Of a stretch of DNA of 64,000 bases, positions 16,843 through 25,946 are shown in pieces. A program made the position numbers and the translations under genes. Under the pieces are notes generated by a model. That model saw nothing but the letters and a program-made list of their open reading frames with translations, did no database searches and was not told where the DNA came from. How positions within the stretch are numbered: the first letter of the stretch is position 1; every line of letters begins with the position of its first letter. This stretch comes from Bacillota bacterium (GTDB lineage Bacteria; Bacillota; UBA4882; UBA8346): positions 1 through 64,000 of the forward strand of contig JAEZCE010000089.1 in assembly GCA_023429995.1 (NCBI GenBank), in the 5' to 3' direction.

Positions 16843-17376
16843 ATGAAAGTCTGGGAACGACTCGTAAGTTTATTGTCAGGAATTATTTTGGCTATCGTAG
16901 GTATTATCTTTTTTTTACTGGCCATTAGACAAGCTTCGCTGATTCTCGAGCATGTAAGCAATTTAACCATGAGAGAACAGTTGTGGGCGTTGATTGTGGC
17001 CGCTATTACTTTGGCTTTGGCCTTTTTGTCGATGAAAATGGCTTTGCGTATGCGAAAAGAAGAAAAAACCATTATTAACCAGACTCAATTTGGGGAAATC
17101 CGAATTGCCGTATCCGCAGTTGAAAGCTTAGCGCTAAGAGCCGCCAAAAAAATCAAAGGCGTTAAGGACGCTCATGTCGGAGTACGGGCCGACCTTACGG
17201 GACTGGATATTTTTATTGAAGTCGCCGTCAATCCTGATTTGAATATTCCCCAAACAACCGAAGAAATTAGGCTTAAGGTTGATGAATATATTTTTGAAAC
17301 CGTGGGAATTCGTGTCAATTCGGTAAAGGTTCTGGTTACAAAAGTTGCCGGCGAAAGCCGTACCCGGGTTGAATGA
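16843..17376 (+). CDS. amaP: Alkaline shock response membrane anchor AmaP
   Basis: 177 residues with two N-terminal transmembrane helices (about 6-28 and 46-66) and an Asp23-like cytosolic domain (FGEIRIAVSAVESLALRAA, then GIRVNSVKVLVTKV). An ATG at 16822 lies in frame, but AAAGGGG at 16825-16831 is 11 nt from the ATG at 16843, so that start is used. It anchors the Asp23 protein to the membrane. Confidence 0.88.
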   Translation: MKVWERLVSLLSGIILAIVGIIFFLLAIRQASLILEHVSNLTMREQLWALIVAAITLALAFLSMKMALRMRKEEKTIINQTQFGEIRIAVSAVESLALRAAKKIKGVKDAHVGVRADLTGLDIFIEVAVNPDLNIPQTTEEIRLKVDEYIFETVGIRVNSVKVLVTKVAGESRTRVE

Positions 17377-17514
17377 TTTTGATTGTCCGCTTTTTGGACA
17401 AACTACCCTTCTCCCGTGATTGAATTGAACCGAAAACATTAACATGGAATGATGGAATAAGTTTCCTCAGAGCCACCAATGTGAAGCAGTGGTTTTTAGA
17501 AAGGAGTACCGGCA

Positions 17515-17742
17515 GTGGAGGAATTTTTACGAGAGTTCTTGCCCAAACTGATTCATTATAAAGGACGAATTATAGGGAGTCTGGTCGGATTGATAGCCGG
17601 TCTGCTATGGGCTTTCTTAGGATTTTGGAGAGCGGTCGCTTTTCTTTTATGCATTATTTTGGGATTCTTTTTAGGCAAGAAAATCGATGAACGTGGGTCG
17701 ATTCGAAATATTCTGGAGCGGATTATTCCGCCGAATGACTGA
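17515..17742 (+). CDS. DUF2273 small membrane protein
   Basis: 75 residues, GTG start 8 nt after AAAGGAGT. Two transmembrane helices (about 18-35 and 38-55) are separated by a tight turn, with the family pattern GRIIGSLVGLIAGLLWAFLG and GKKIDERG. DUF2273 genes accompany asp23/amaP genes and nusB in many Bacillota. Role unknown; membrane partner of the Asp23 system is the likely reading. Confidence 0.85.
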   Translation: MEEFLREFLPKLIHYKGRIIGSLVGLIAGLLWAFLGFWRAVAFLLCIILGFFLGKKIDERGSIRNILERIIPPND

Positions 17743-17753
17743 AGGGTAATTGA

Positions 17754-18209
17754 ATGAGCCGTCATATTGCCAGAGAATTGGCATTTAAAATTTTATTTCA
17801 AACGGATATCGGCAGGAATCCGTGGCAGGAAGTATTGTCGCGAACGCTTGAAGAAAATGAGCTGCCGGAAAAGTCCCGGGCGTTTCTCGAACAATTGGTC
17901 AAGGGGACCGTCCAGGAACTAAAGTCCGTCGATGCTGAAATAATGAAATATGCGCAGGACTGGAAACTGGATCGAATGGCCAATACCGATCGGAATATAC
18001 TCCGAATGGCCATTTTTGAAATCAAGTTTTTTAAAGAAATCCCGCCGGGGGTCAGCGTTAACGAAGCGGTGGAACTGGCCAAACGTTACGGCGATGACGA
18101 ATCCGGAAAATTTGTAAACGGAATTTTAGGGAATGTTGTCAGGAATAACGGACCCCAAAAGGAAACCAGTGAGGGCGCGCAGGCGCCAATGACTACAATG
18201 GAGGATTAA
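17754..18209 (+). CDS. nusB: Transcription antitermination factor NusB
   Basis: 151 residues. All-helical NusB that binds boxA RNA with S10 (NusE) for rRNA antitermination. Starts SRHIARELAFKILFQTDIG and ends with GESGKFVNGILGNVV-like block (residues about 118-132), both hallmarks of the family. It follows the DUF2273 gene by 11 nt, probably in the same transcript as accB-accC-asp23-amaP. Confidence 0.93.
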   Translation: MSRHIARELAFKILFQTDIGRNPWQEVLSRTLEENELPEKSRAFLEQLVKGTVQELKSVDAEIMKYAQDWKLDRMANTDRNILRMAIFEIKFFKEIPPGVSVNEAVELAKRYGDDESGKFVNGILGNVVRNNGPQKETSEGAQAPMTTMED

Positions 18210-18259
18210 CCTCTATTTTTTTTGCTGAAGATATTTTATTTCAGGATAACGGAGCCCCT

Positions 18260-19204
18260 ATGTTAGTCGGAATCGATACCAGTTGTTATACAACCTCCCT
18301 AAGCGTCATAGATCCCATATCCGGAGTCATTTTATATGACTTGCGCCGTTTGCTTCAAGTAAAGTTGGGGCAAAGAGGGTTAAGGCAATCGGAGGCTGTT
18401 TTTCAACATTTGCAAAACCTACCCGAACTATTGGATGGAGGCTTTTCGGGTATTTCAATAACCGCTGTGGTTGCTTCAACCGCCCCCCGGCCCGCCCCCG
18501 GGTCTTATCTGCCCGTTTTCAAAGCCGGCGCCTCCTTTGGAATGACTCTAGCCAAAATCCTCGGCGTTCCATTTTTGGAAACATCCCATCAGGAGGGTCA
18601 CATCCGCGCAGGTCTGATTGGACAAACCAAAGTTAACCAAACTTTTTTAGCCTGGCACATCTCCGGGGGTACCACTGAGCTGTTATTGGTTCAGGCCGGA
18701 GAAACGGGCTACCAAATTCAAAAAATTGGCGGTTCCAGTGACCTTCAAGTCGGACAATTCGTTGATCGGGTGGGTGTGGCCTTGGGGAATCCCTTTCCGG
18801 CCGGCCCGAATTTGGAAAAAATGGCTTTGCTATCCGATACGGATAAAAGTTTGCCTGTGGTTACCAAAGGGTTAACCACCAGTTTTTCCGGACCGGATTC
18901 GGCGGCGGGAAGATTAATCCAGTCGGGGATTAACGGCAATGATTTGGCGAGAATGGTCTTTCATTGTATCATCCATTCGCTACTCAAGGTAACGTTGGAG
19001 GCCGTCAAGGAATATAAAACCTACCAAGTGTTAATGGTAGGGGGAGTAGCCTCAAACCGGATCATCCGGGATAAGTTGTATGACGAAGGTTTAAAATCGG
19101 GAATTGAGTTTTTATTTTCCAGGACCGAACTATCCAGCGATAATGCCGTGGGTGTCGGTTTTATTGGCTATGATTGTCTTAACGGTAAGGATTCTACCCT
19201 CTGA
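18260..19204 (+). CDS. TsaD-like (Kae1/M22) paralogue
   Basis: 314 residues with the ASKHA fold of the tRNA threonylcarbamoyladenosine protein TsaD: GIDTSCYTTSLSV at the start, the metal-binding SHQEGH (H110 and H114), HISGGTTELLLV, and the C-terminal GGVASNRIIRDKL. It is shorter and more divergent than TsaD (VSGGHT is ISGGTT here). Such paralogues sit after nusB in clostridia, usually annotated as O-sialoglycoprotein endopeptidase. Whether it acts in tRNA modification is unknown; a genuine tsaD may lie elsewhere in the genome. Confidence 0.78.
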   Translation: MLVGIDTSCYTTSLSVIDPISGVILYDLRRLLQVKLGQRGLRQSEAVFQHLQNLPELLDGGFSGISITAVVASTAPRPAPGSYLPVFKAGASFGMTLAKILGVPFLETSHQEGHIRAGLIGQTKVNQTFLAWHISGGTTELLLVQAGETGYQIQKIGGSSDLQVGQFVDRVGVALGNPFPAGPNLEKMALLSDTDKSLPVVTKGLTTSFSGPDSAAGRLIQSGINGNDLARMVFHCIIHSLLKVTLEAVKEYKTYQVLMVGGVASNRIIRDKLYDEGLKSGIEFLFSRTELSSDNAVGVGFIGYDCLNGKDSTL

Positions 19205-19234
19205 AATATTAAGTAAAAGCGAGGCCCTCCGCTC

Positions 19235-21925
19235 ATGAAAAAATTGATGTTATTAGATGGCTTTAGTCTGGCCAACCGGGCATTTTTTGCTTTACCGCCC
19301 TTAACCACCTCGGCAGGCCAGCCCACCAATGCAGTCTACGGAATGACCATGATGTTGCTAAAATTGCTGGAAGAATCGAAGCCGGATTACATTATCATGG
19401 CTTTTGACGTAGCGGCGCCTACTTTTCGGCACCAAGAATTTAAAGATTACAAAGGCCAGCGCCTGAAGATGGAAGACACTCTGAAAACGCAATTTCCGTT
19501 GATCCGGGAACTGTTGGGTATTTTAAGAATCCCCATTGTGGAACTGGCGGGATTTGAAGCAGACGATATCATTGGGACGATGGCCAAAAGGGCTGCCGGT
19601 CAGGGCCTCTCAGTGGAAATTATCACCGGAGACCGGGACTCCTTTCAGTTGGTAGAGTCGCAAATATCAGTATTATATACCCGTAGAGGCATTACGGAAG
19701 TTGATCGGGTCGATGAAAAGTATATTGATGATAAATATCAATTAAAACCCTTACAATTAATCGAATTAAAGGCCCTGATGGGTGATGCGTCCGACAATAT
19801 ACCCGGAGTGCCTGGGTTTGGTGAAAAAACAGCCTTGAAATATCTGCATCAATATCATACTTTGCAGGGGATTTACGATCATATTGAGGAGATTTCTAAA
19901 GAGAGAGACAAAAATCTGCTAAATACTTACCGTGAACAGGCATTTCTAAGCCGGCATCTGGCGGAGATCGTGACCGATGTCCAAGTGGATGTTGATCCCA
20001 CAGTTTGCTGTCATCATCAGGATTTTTCCAAACAACAATTGGTGGATTTTTGCAGTAAGTACGAATTTCATTCATTAGCCCGGAAACTTTCCGAAGGAAA
20101 CGATACTCCCGAAGTCAGTCAATTGCCGGAGCTGGTGTCCGAATGTAAAATCATTCAAGGATCAGACCTGGGTGAAATTCTATCCGTTCTCAAACAAGAA
20201 AAAGTCTGTTATTTGCAGTTTTTTACTTCGGTAGCCAACTGGGTCCAAGTGGATTTCGTCGGGGTGGGCCTGGGCAGCTCCAGTGAAAATTGGTATCTGC
20301 CTTTAGACGCAAGCGCGCAGATACCCGTTGAAGTGATGGAACTATTCAGTGATTCATCGATCAAGAAAATCGGTCATGATCTTAAAAAGCAGTTCCAAAT
20401 TGTGAGTAACCGGGATATCCTCTGCAGCGGCGAAATGGAAGATTTACTCATCGCCGGTTATTTGGTTAATGCGGGTTTAGGCGATTTGGAACTGGAGGAT
20501 CTCGGAAGAGCCTATCTTGGGAAAATCATCCCCATATGGAGAAACGAGAAGGGTAAAGCCTTTTCGGTCTTCAATTTGCCCCAAGCCTTACCTCGGGAGA
20601 TGATAGCCAAAATCTGCGGGGCCAGGCTGGAGGCAATGCGGCTGTTGGTACCTAAATTATGTTCGATGATGGCGGATTCCGATCTGGAAGCTCTTTACAG
20701 TGAAGTGGAATCGCCGTTAATCCAAGTCCTTTTCAGGATGGAACACCAAGGAATCAAGGTAGATCCGGAAAGGCTCCGTGAATTCGGACAAACTTTAAGA
20801 AAACGCCAATCCCAGCTGGAATCGGATATCTATTCTCTGGTTCAGGAAGAGTTTAATATCGGTTCCCCGAAACAATTGGGAGTTATCCTATTTGAGAAGT
20901 TAGGGCTGAGAGCGCCCAAGAAAACCAAAACGGGCTATTCCACCGATGCCGAGGTTTTAGAAAGCCTTTACGATGATCACCCGGTGATCCCGAAAATATT
21001 GGAATACCGGCAGAATGTGAAATTACAAAGCACTTATATTGATTCATTGATCACACTGATTCATCCCCGAAGCGGCCGGGTGCATCCCACCTTTAATCAG
21101 GCGGTCACTACCACGGGGCGGCTTAGCTGTACCGAGCCCAATCTCCAGAATATTCCGGTTCGTTCCGAAGAAGGCCGGTTGATTCGTTGCGCTTTTATAC
21201 CTCCTGATTCGGAGCATTGCTTGCTCTCGGCGGATTATTCCCAAATCGAATTGCGGGTAATGGCTCATTTTTCCCAAGATCAAGCCTTTAAGGAGGCTTT
21301 TATCAAAGGCGAAGACATTCATCGCTTCACCGCGGCGGCGGTCCATGGTGTTCCCGTTTCAGAAGTCACCCATGAGATGCGGGACAGGGCCAAGGCTGTC
21401 AATTTTGGCATTATTTATGGAATCAGCGGCTTTGGTCTGGCCCGCAATATCGGGGTTAGCCGGAAAGAAGCCGATGCCTTTATTGAAGCATATTTTGCCA
21501 AGTATCCCGGAGTAAAACAATATGTGGAAGAATTGATTGTAAAGGCCAAACAGACCGGAGAAGCCCGGACCCTTTTGGGGAGAATCCGGAAACTGCCGGA
21601 TCTTTCATCCCGCAATTTTACATTACGTTCTTTTGCGGAACGGATGGCCCGGAACACTCCGATTCAGGGAACTGCGGCCGATATCATTAAAAAAGCGATG
21701 GTTTCCATTGATAAACAGCTTAGCGCCAATCCCGTTTTGGGAAAGTTATTGCTTCAAGTCCACGATGAGTTAATTTTTGAGGTAAAGGAATCCAATTGGC
21801 CTCTCCTGGCTAAAATGGTGAAAAACGAGATGGAGAACGCGGTTGCTCTGGATGTCCCCTTGGTAGTGGATTTTAAAATGGGGCATAATTGGGGCGAGAT
21901 GAAACCGCTGCAATTGGAGGAATAA
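19235..21925 (+). CDS. polA: DNA polymerase I
   Basis: 896 residues. The N-terminal 5'-3' exonuclease/flap domain (about 1-290; ADDIIGTMA, TGDRDSFQLV, GDASDNIPGVPGFGEKTA) is intact. The middle region (about 310-480) has the 3'-5' exonuclease fold, but the acidic motifs are not visible (KVCYLQFF instead of DxE, GHDLKKQ instead of a catalytic motif II), so proofreading is probably lost as in Bacillus and Taq enzymes. The polymerase domain has motif A SADYSQIELR, motif B RAKAVNFGIIYG and motif C QVHDELIFEV. Used in Okazaki fragment processing and repair; mutM and coaE follow closely. Confidence 0.95.
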   Translation: MKKLMLLDGFSLANRAFFALPPLTTSAGQPTNAVYGMTMMLLKLLEESKPDYIIMAFDVAAPTFRHQEFKDYKGQRLKMEDTLKTQFPLIRELLGILRIPIVELAGFEADDIIGTMAKRAAGQGLSVEIITGDRDSFQLVESQISVLYTRRGITEVDRVDEKYIDDKYQLKPLQLIELKALMGDASDNIPGVPGFGEKTALKYLHQYHTLQGIYDHIEEISKERDKNLLNTYREQAFLSRHLAEIVTDVQVDVDPTVCCHHQDFSKQQLVDFCSKYEFHSLARKLSEGNDTPEVSQLPELVSECKIIQGSDLGEILSVLKQEKVCYLQFFTSVANWVQVDFVGVGLGSSSENWYLPLDASAQIPVEVMELFSDSSIKKIGHDLKKQFQIVSNRDILCSGEMEDLLIAGYLVNAGLGDLELEDLGRAYLGKIIPIWRNEKGKAFSVFNLPQALPREMIAKICGARLEAMRLLVPKLCSMMADSDLEALYSEVESPLIQVLFRMEHQGIKVDPERLREFGQTLRKRQSQLESDIYSLVQEEFNIGSPKQLGVILFEKLGLRAPKKTKTGYSTDAEVLESLYDDHPVIPKILEYRQNVKLQSTYIDSLITLIHPRSGRVHPTFNQAVTTTGRLSCTEPNLQNIPVRSEEGRLIRCAFIPPDSEHCLLSADYSQIELRVMAHFSQDQAFKEAFIKGEDIHRFTAAAVHGVPVSEVTHEMRDRAKAVNFGIIYGISGFGLARNIGVSRKEADAFIEAYFAKYPGVKQYVEELIVKAKQTGEARTLLGRIRKLPDLSSRNFTLRSFAERMARNTPIQGTAADIIKKAMVSIDKQLSANPVLGKLLLQVHDELIFEVKESNWPLLAKMVKNEMENAVALDVPLVVDFKMGHNWGEMKPLQLEE

Positions 21926-21928
21926 AGT

Positions 21929-22759
21929 ATGCCGGAATTACCGGAAGTCGAGACCATCCGTTTGACTCTTCAGTCCAAGTTGGTCGGGAGAACGATCGTC
22001 AGTGGCCGGGTCCTATTGACGAAGTTGATCCAAAATCAAACCCCGGAAGAGTTTTTGGCGGAGATTGGCGGCAAGAAAATTATTAAGCTTGACCGCCGTG
22101 GCAAATATCTGTTATTCTATCTTGAAGGAGCCGAAAGCGCGGGTCTGATCCTGGCGATCCATTTAAGGATGACCGGCCAATTGAAGGTAGACCTTAGGGA
22201 TACTCCTTTGGAAAAAGCCGTTTATCTGCAACTTCTGCTTGATAATGGCAGTGAGCTGCGTTACCGGGACCAACGAAAGTTTGGGAGAGTCACGTTATTT
22301 CCAGCCGGTCATCCACCGAAAGCTTTGGAAAAATTGGGGCCTGAACCTTTAGCCGCTGATTTTACCGTCCAGGCGCTAAAGAATCAACTTGGGAAGCGGC
22401 GGATAGCCATTAAAAAAGCCTTGCTGGATCAGGAAGTTATAGCGGGAATCGGAAATATTTATGCGGATGAGTCGCTGTTTTTGGCGGGCATTCACCCGGC
22501 CCGGCTGGTTTCTTCCCTGAATGATCAAGAAATTACGGGGCTGTTCTCGGCAATCCAAACCGTACTATCCGGCGCCATCCAAAATCATGGCACGACCAAA
22601 CGCGATTACCGGGATGGAAATGGAAATTCCGGCACCAATCAGGAATATTTACGGGTTTACGATCGGAAAGGATTAGCCTGCTATCAGTGTGGCAATATGA
22701 TTGTAAAAATGAATTTAGGTGGCAGAGGGACCCATTTTTGTCCGATCTGTCAACGATAA
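21929..22759 (+). CDS. mutM: Formamidopyrimidine-DNA glycosylase
   Basis: Excises oxidised purines such as 8-oxoguanine and cleaves the abasic strand. The 276-residue protein starts PELPEVETIR (after Met removal Pro is the catalytic N-terminus and Glu3 the general acid). It has the helix-two-turn-helix region (VIAGIGNIYADESLF) and ends with a CxxC-x16-CxxC zinc finger (CYQCG to CPIC). The start lies 3 nt after the polA stop, so the two are very likely cotranscribed. Confidence 0.95.
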   Translation: MPELPEVETIRLTLQSKLVGRTIVSGRVLLTKLIQNQTPEEFLAEIGGKKIIKLDRRGKYLLFYLEGAESAGLILAIHLRMTGQLKVDLRDTPLEKAVYLQLLLDNGSELRYRDQRKFGRVTLFPAGHPPKALEKLGPEPLAADFTVQALKNQLGKRRIAIKKALLDQEVIAGIGNIYADESLFLAGIHPARLVSSLNDQEITGLFSAIQTVLSGAIQNHGTTKRDYRDGNGNSGTNQEYLRVYDRKGLACYQCGNMIVKMNLGGRGTHFCPICQR

Positions 22760-22780
22760 AATAAATGGAAGTGAACCGCG

Positions 22781-23371
22781 ATTCAAACGATCGGTCTTAC
22801 AGGTGGCATAGCGTGCGGAAAGTCAACTGTGGCCCAAATCTTGGTTGAAAAAGGGCTATTGGTGGTTAGCGCCGATGAAATAGCCCGCCAGATCATCGAA
22901 CCGGGTGGAGCGGCGTATTTGGATGTTATCCATCATTTCGGGAATGGAATTCTGAAGGATGATGGCCGGATCGATCGCGGCAAATTGGGGGCCATCGTTT
23001 TTTCCGATGAAAAAGCCAGGAAAGATCTGGAGAACTTTGTTCATCCCAAGGTGTCCATGGCAATCCATCAACGGATAGTCCAAAGTCGGAAAGAGGGTTT
23101 GCCCCATTTGGTTGTGGAAATCCCATTGCTCTTCGAAGTGAATTGGGAGCATTTATTCGATAAAATTTGGGTTGTAAGTTGTTCGCCGGAAATACAGCTA
23201 GGAAGGGTCCGGAACCGGGACCACTTGACCGAAGCGGAAGCCAGGCAAAGAATTGACGCTCAATTACCGTTGCCGTATAAAGAAGCCAAAGCCGATGCGG
23301 TTATTTATAATAATCAAGGCTACTCGGAGCTTTCGGCTCAGGTTGAACAAATGATTCAATCTTTAGATTAA
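22781..23371 (+). CDS. coaE: Dephospho-CoA kinase (AUU start)
   Basis: Phosphorylates dephospho-CoA in the last step of CoA synthesis. From the ATT at 22781 the product is 196 residues: QTIGLTGGIACGKST with Walker A at 8-16, then VSADEIARQI, the HPKV block, PLLFE and RNRDHLTEAEA. The only conventional in-frame start (GTG at 22829) would delete the P-loop. A TGA lies three codons before the ATT. GGAAGTGA (22767-22774) is correctly placed for ATT, so an AUU start is the simplest reading; a sequencing error is the alternative. Confidence 0.88.
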   Translation: MQTIGLTGGIACGKSTVAQILVEKGLLVVSADEIARQIIEPGGAAYLDVIHHFGNGILKDDGRIDRGKLGAIVFSDEKARKDLENFVHPKVSMAIHQRIVQSRKEGLPHLVVEIPLLFEVNWEHLFDKIWVVSCSPEIQLGRVRNRDHLTEAEARQRIDAQLPLPYKEAKADAVIYNNQGYSELSAQVEQMIQSLD

Positions 23372-23387
23372 ATTTGGAGTGAAATTT

Positions 23388-23957
23388 TTGGCGAAAACAC
23401 GGGGATTAAAAATTCGCGGTTTGCTATTGTTGATTGTAGTGTTTATAATAATATGGCATAAACCGATTTTGAAAATCTATTTTGTTTTACATTATACCGA
23501 TAAAATAATCGCTTATAGCAGAGCCAATGAAATTGATTCGGCTACTGTCAGCGCGATTGTCTTTACGGAAAGCCGTTTTAATCCCTTGGCCTGTTCCAGC
23601 AAAGGCGCCATGGGTTTGATGCAAATCATGCCCACTACCGGGGAGTGGGTCGCCGGACGATTGGGATGGAATGATTTTTCCAAACGAGATTTACTCAACC
23701 CCACGAAGAACCTGGAAGTAGGCATTTGGTATTTAGCCTATTTAAAACGAAACTTTAAGCATAACGAATACCTGGCCTTAGCCTCTTATAATGCGGGTTC
23801 CAGGTATGTATATGAATGGTTGCGGGAAGGAACTTGGGACGGCAATAAGGTAAAAATTGAGCAAATCCCTTTTCCGGAGACTAAAAAATATTTAATAAGA
23901 ATTTTGGTGTTACGGAGAATTTATTATTATTTATATCAAGATGTGTTGACGATTTGA
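23388..23957 (+). CDS. Membrane-anchored lytic transglycosylase (SLT)
   Basis: 189 residues from a TTG start that is 8 nt after GGAG (a GTG at 23379 overlaps that same GGAG). One N-terminal transmembrane helix (about 11-24), then a soluble lytic transglycosylase domain: VSAIVFTESRFNP with catalytic Glu61, GAMGLMQIMP, and ALASYNAG. It cleaves peptidoglycan glycan strands outside the cytoplasmic membrane. The polA-mutM-coaE-SLT order is common in clostridia. Confidence 0.9.
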   Translation: MAKTRGLKIRGLLLLIVVFIIIWHKPILKIYFVLHYTDKIIAYSRANEIDSATVSAIVFTESRFNPLACSSKGAMGLMQIMPTTGEWVAGRLGWNDFSKRDLLNPTKNLEVGIWYLAYLKRNFKHNEYLALASYNAGSRYVYEWLREGTWDGNKVKIEQIPFPETKKYLIRILVLRRIYYYLYQDVLTI

Positions 23958-23994
23958 GTCCAAAATTTTCCGTCTTTTTATTTTTGGAGGTTGT

Positions 23995-25341
23995 ATGTCT
24001 ACATTAGCTGTGGTATCTTTAGGATGCGCCAAAAATTTGGTGGATACTGAAATTATGTTAGGCCAGTTAACGGGCGCCGGCTGGCAAGTCGTTGACGATT
24101 TTTCCCAAGCTGAATTAATATTGATTAATACCTGCGGTTTCATTGAAACGGCCAAATCTGAATCGATTGGGCAAATTTTGGAGTTGGCTGAGTATAAACG
24201 ACCCGGACGGGGAGTTTGCAAACAATTGATTGTTGCCGGTTGTTTGGTGCAGCGCTATTTGACGGAATTGAAATCTGAAATTCCGGAAGTCGATCTTTGG
24301 CTGGGATTAGCCGATATCGGTAAAATCTTAGAACATTTAAAGCATGCCTCCAGCCAATCGGCGGACCTAAACCAAACGGAAGCTCCATTTTTAAACAATC
24401 AGAATTTGCCCCGTTTTCAGGCGACTTTGCCGCACACTTCCTTCGTGAAGATTGCCGAAGGCTGTAATCATAAGTGTTCTTATTGCGCGATTCCGATCAT
24501 CAAGGGAGAATTCCATAGCCGTTTTTTAAACTCCATCGTCAAAGAAACCCGGGAAATGGTGGAAAAAGGAGTTCAGGAAATTAATTTAATTGCCCAGGAT
24601 ATTACCAGGTATGGTTTTGACATGGAGCCAAGGGCAAGTTTGCAGAGTTTATTGGAACAAATCATTGTCAGTGCAAAGCCGGCATGGATTCGATTGTTGT
24701 ATGCCTATCCGCTCGGCGTCAACGAATCCCTGTTGGAATTGATGGCCAAAGAGTCCAGCATTTGCAAATATCTTGACCTCCCGATTCAACATATTAATTC
24801 CCGTATTTTAAAGAAAATGGGCCGGCCGGAAACTCCGGAATTGATTAAAGAAAAAATAGCCTTGATCCGGAAATTGGTTCCTGGAATTACTTTGCGCACC
24901 ACTTTTATTGTGGGTTTTCCCTCGGAGACCGAAAAAGAATTCCAGGAATTGTTGAAATTTGTCAAGGAAGGGAATTTCGAACATGTTGGGGTTTTCAGTT
25001 ATAGTCGTGAGGAAGGTACTGCGGCTTACTCCATGGAACCCCAAATAGAAGAGGCGGTAAAGGAAGACCGTAAAGGGCGGTTATTGGAGTTGCAACAGAA
25101 GATTTCAAAACGTTTACTGGCAAAGCAAATGAATCTCAGGCAAACCGTACTCATTGACAAAGTGTTGGATAACGGCCTGGCCGTGGGGCGGACGCAGGGG
25201 TTGGCGCCGGATGTGGATGGCGTAGTCTATGTGCAAAATTATCAAGGCCCTGCAGGCCGGTTTATACAGGGTGTTATGGTTGGAAATGATGAATATAATC
25301 TAATTGCTCAAGAAATATTGCCGAGTTCAACAGGAATTTAA
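23995..25341 (+). CDS. rimO: Ribosomal protein uS12 methylthiotransferase RimO
   Basis: Radical-SAM enzyme that methylthiolates an aspartate of ribosomal protein S12. The 448-residue protein has the N-terminal UPF0004 domain with auxiliary cluster cysteines C11, C47 and C83, the radical-SAM motif CNHKCSYC (C157, C161, C164) and a C-terminal TRAM domain. The start VVSLGCAKNLVDTE is typical of RimO rather than MiaB. GGAGG lies 6 nt before the ATG. Confidence 0.94.
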   Translation: MSTLAVVSLGCAKNLVDTEIMLGQLTGAGWQVVDDFSQAELILINTCGFIETAKSESIGQILELAEYKRPGRGVCKQLIVAGCLVQRYLTELKSEIPEVDLWLGLADIGKILEHLKHASSQSADLNQTEAPFLNNQNLPRFQATLPHTSFVKIAEGCNHKCSYCAIPIIKGEFHSRFLNSIVKETREMVEKGVQEINLIAQDITRYGFDMEPRASLQSLLEQIIVSAKPAWIRLLYAYPLGVNESLLELMAKESSICKYLDLPIQHINSRILKKMGRPETPELIKEKIALIRKLVPGITLRTTFIVGFPSETEKEFQELLKFVKEGNFEHVGVFSYSREEGTAAYSMEPQIEEAVKEDRKGRLLELQQKISKRLLAKQMNLRQTVLIDKVLDNGLAVGRTQGLAPDVDGVVYVQNYQGPAGRFIQGVMVGNDEYNLIAQEILPSSTGI

Positions 25342-25385
25342 TAAAAAGTGCCGAATGGTTGGATTATATTTGGAGGAAGGTTGTT

Positions 25386-25946
25386 ATGAACCTTGCAAAT
25401 TGGATTACCACATTACGAATTGTTTTAGCGCTGGTTTGCGTTTTTATCCTATTCTGGGATATCCCGGGGCGGGATACTTTGGCCGCGATAATTTTCATCA
25501 TTGCCGGTATTACCGATGGTGTTGATGGTTACGCCGCCCGGACCCGTAAAGAAATCACCCCCTTTGGCAAATGGTTTGATCCATTTGCGGACAAGGTGTT
25601 GATCATTTTGACCTTGGTTGTCCTGGCCCATTTAAACCGGGGTGTTCCTTGGCTGGCGGTATGGATCATCAGCGGCCGGGAAGTTTTAATTACCGTTTTA
25701 CGGTATTTCGCCGGAAAAAAGGGCTTGATGAATGCGGCGAGCCGCTGGGGCAAACTGAAAACATTTTCGCAAATCATTGCCATTTCCTTGATTATGTTGG
25801 CCAAACCGTGGCATCTTGAGACTTTGAGCGTATGGGTCTTATGGTTTGCCGTCATTTTGACGATTTGGTCGGGATTTGATTATCTCTGGCGTTGGCGCAG
25901 TGTATATTTGAGTTCTAAATCAAAGGATGTCATTGTCAAATCCTAA
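25386..25946 (+). CDS. pgsA: CDP-diacylglycerol-glycerol-3-phosphate phosphatidyltransferase
   Basis: Makes phosphatidylglycerophosphate, the precursor of phosphatidylglycerol, in the cytoplasmic membrane. 186 residues with several transmembrane helices and the CDP-alcohol phosphotransferase motif DGVDGYAAR, then G, D and D in FGKWFDPFADK. GGAGGAAGG fixes the start at 25386, not 25359. Its last 11 bp overlap the end of the convergent cysteine desulfurase gene. Confidence 0.92.
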   Translation: MNLANWITTLRIVLALVCVFILFWDIPGRDTLAAIIFIIAGITDGVDGYAARTRKEITPFGKWFDPFADKVLIILTLVVLAHLNRGVPWLAVWIISGREVLITVLRYFAGKKGLMNAASRWGKLKTFSQIIAISLIMLAKPWHLETLSVWVLWFAVILTIWSGFDYLWRWRSVYLSSKSKDVIVKS

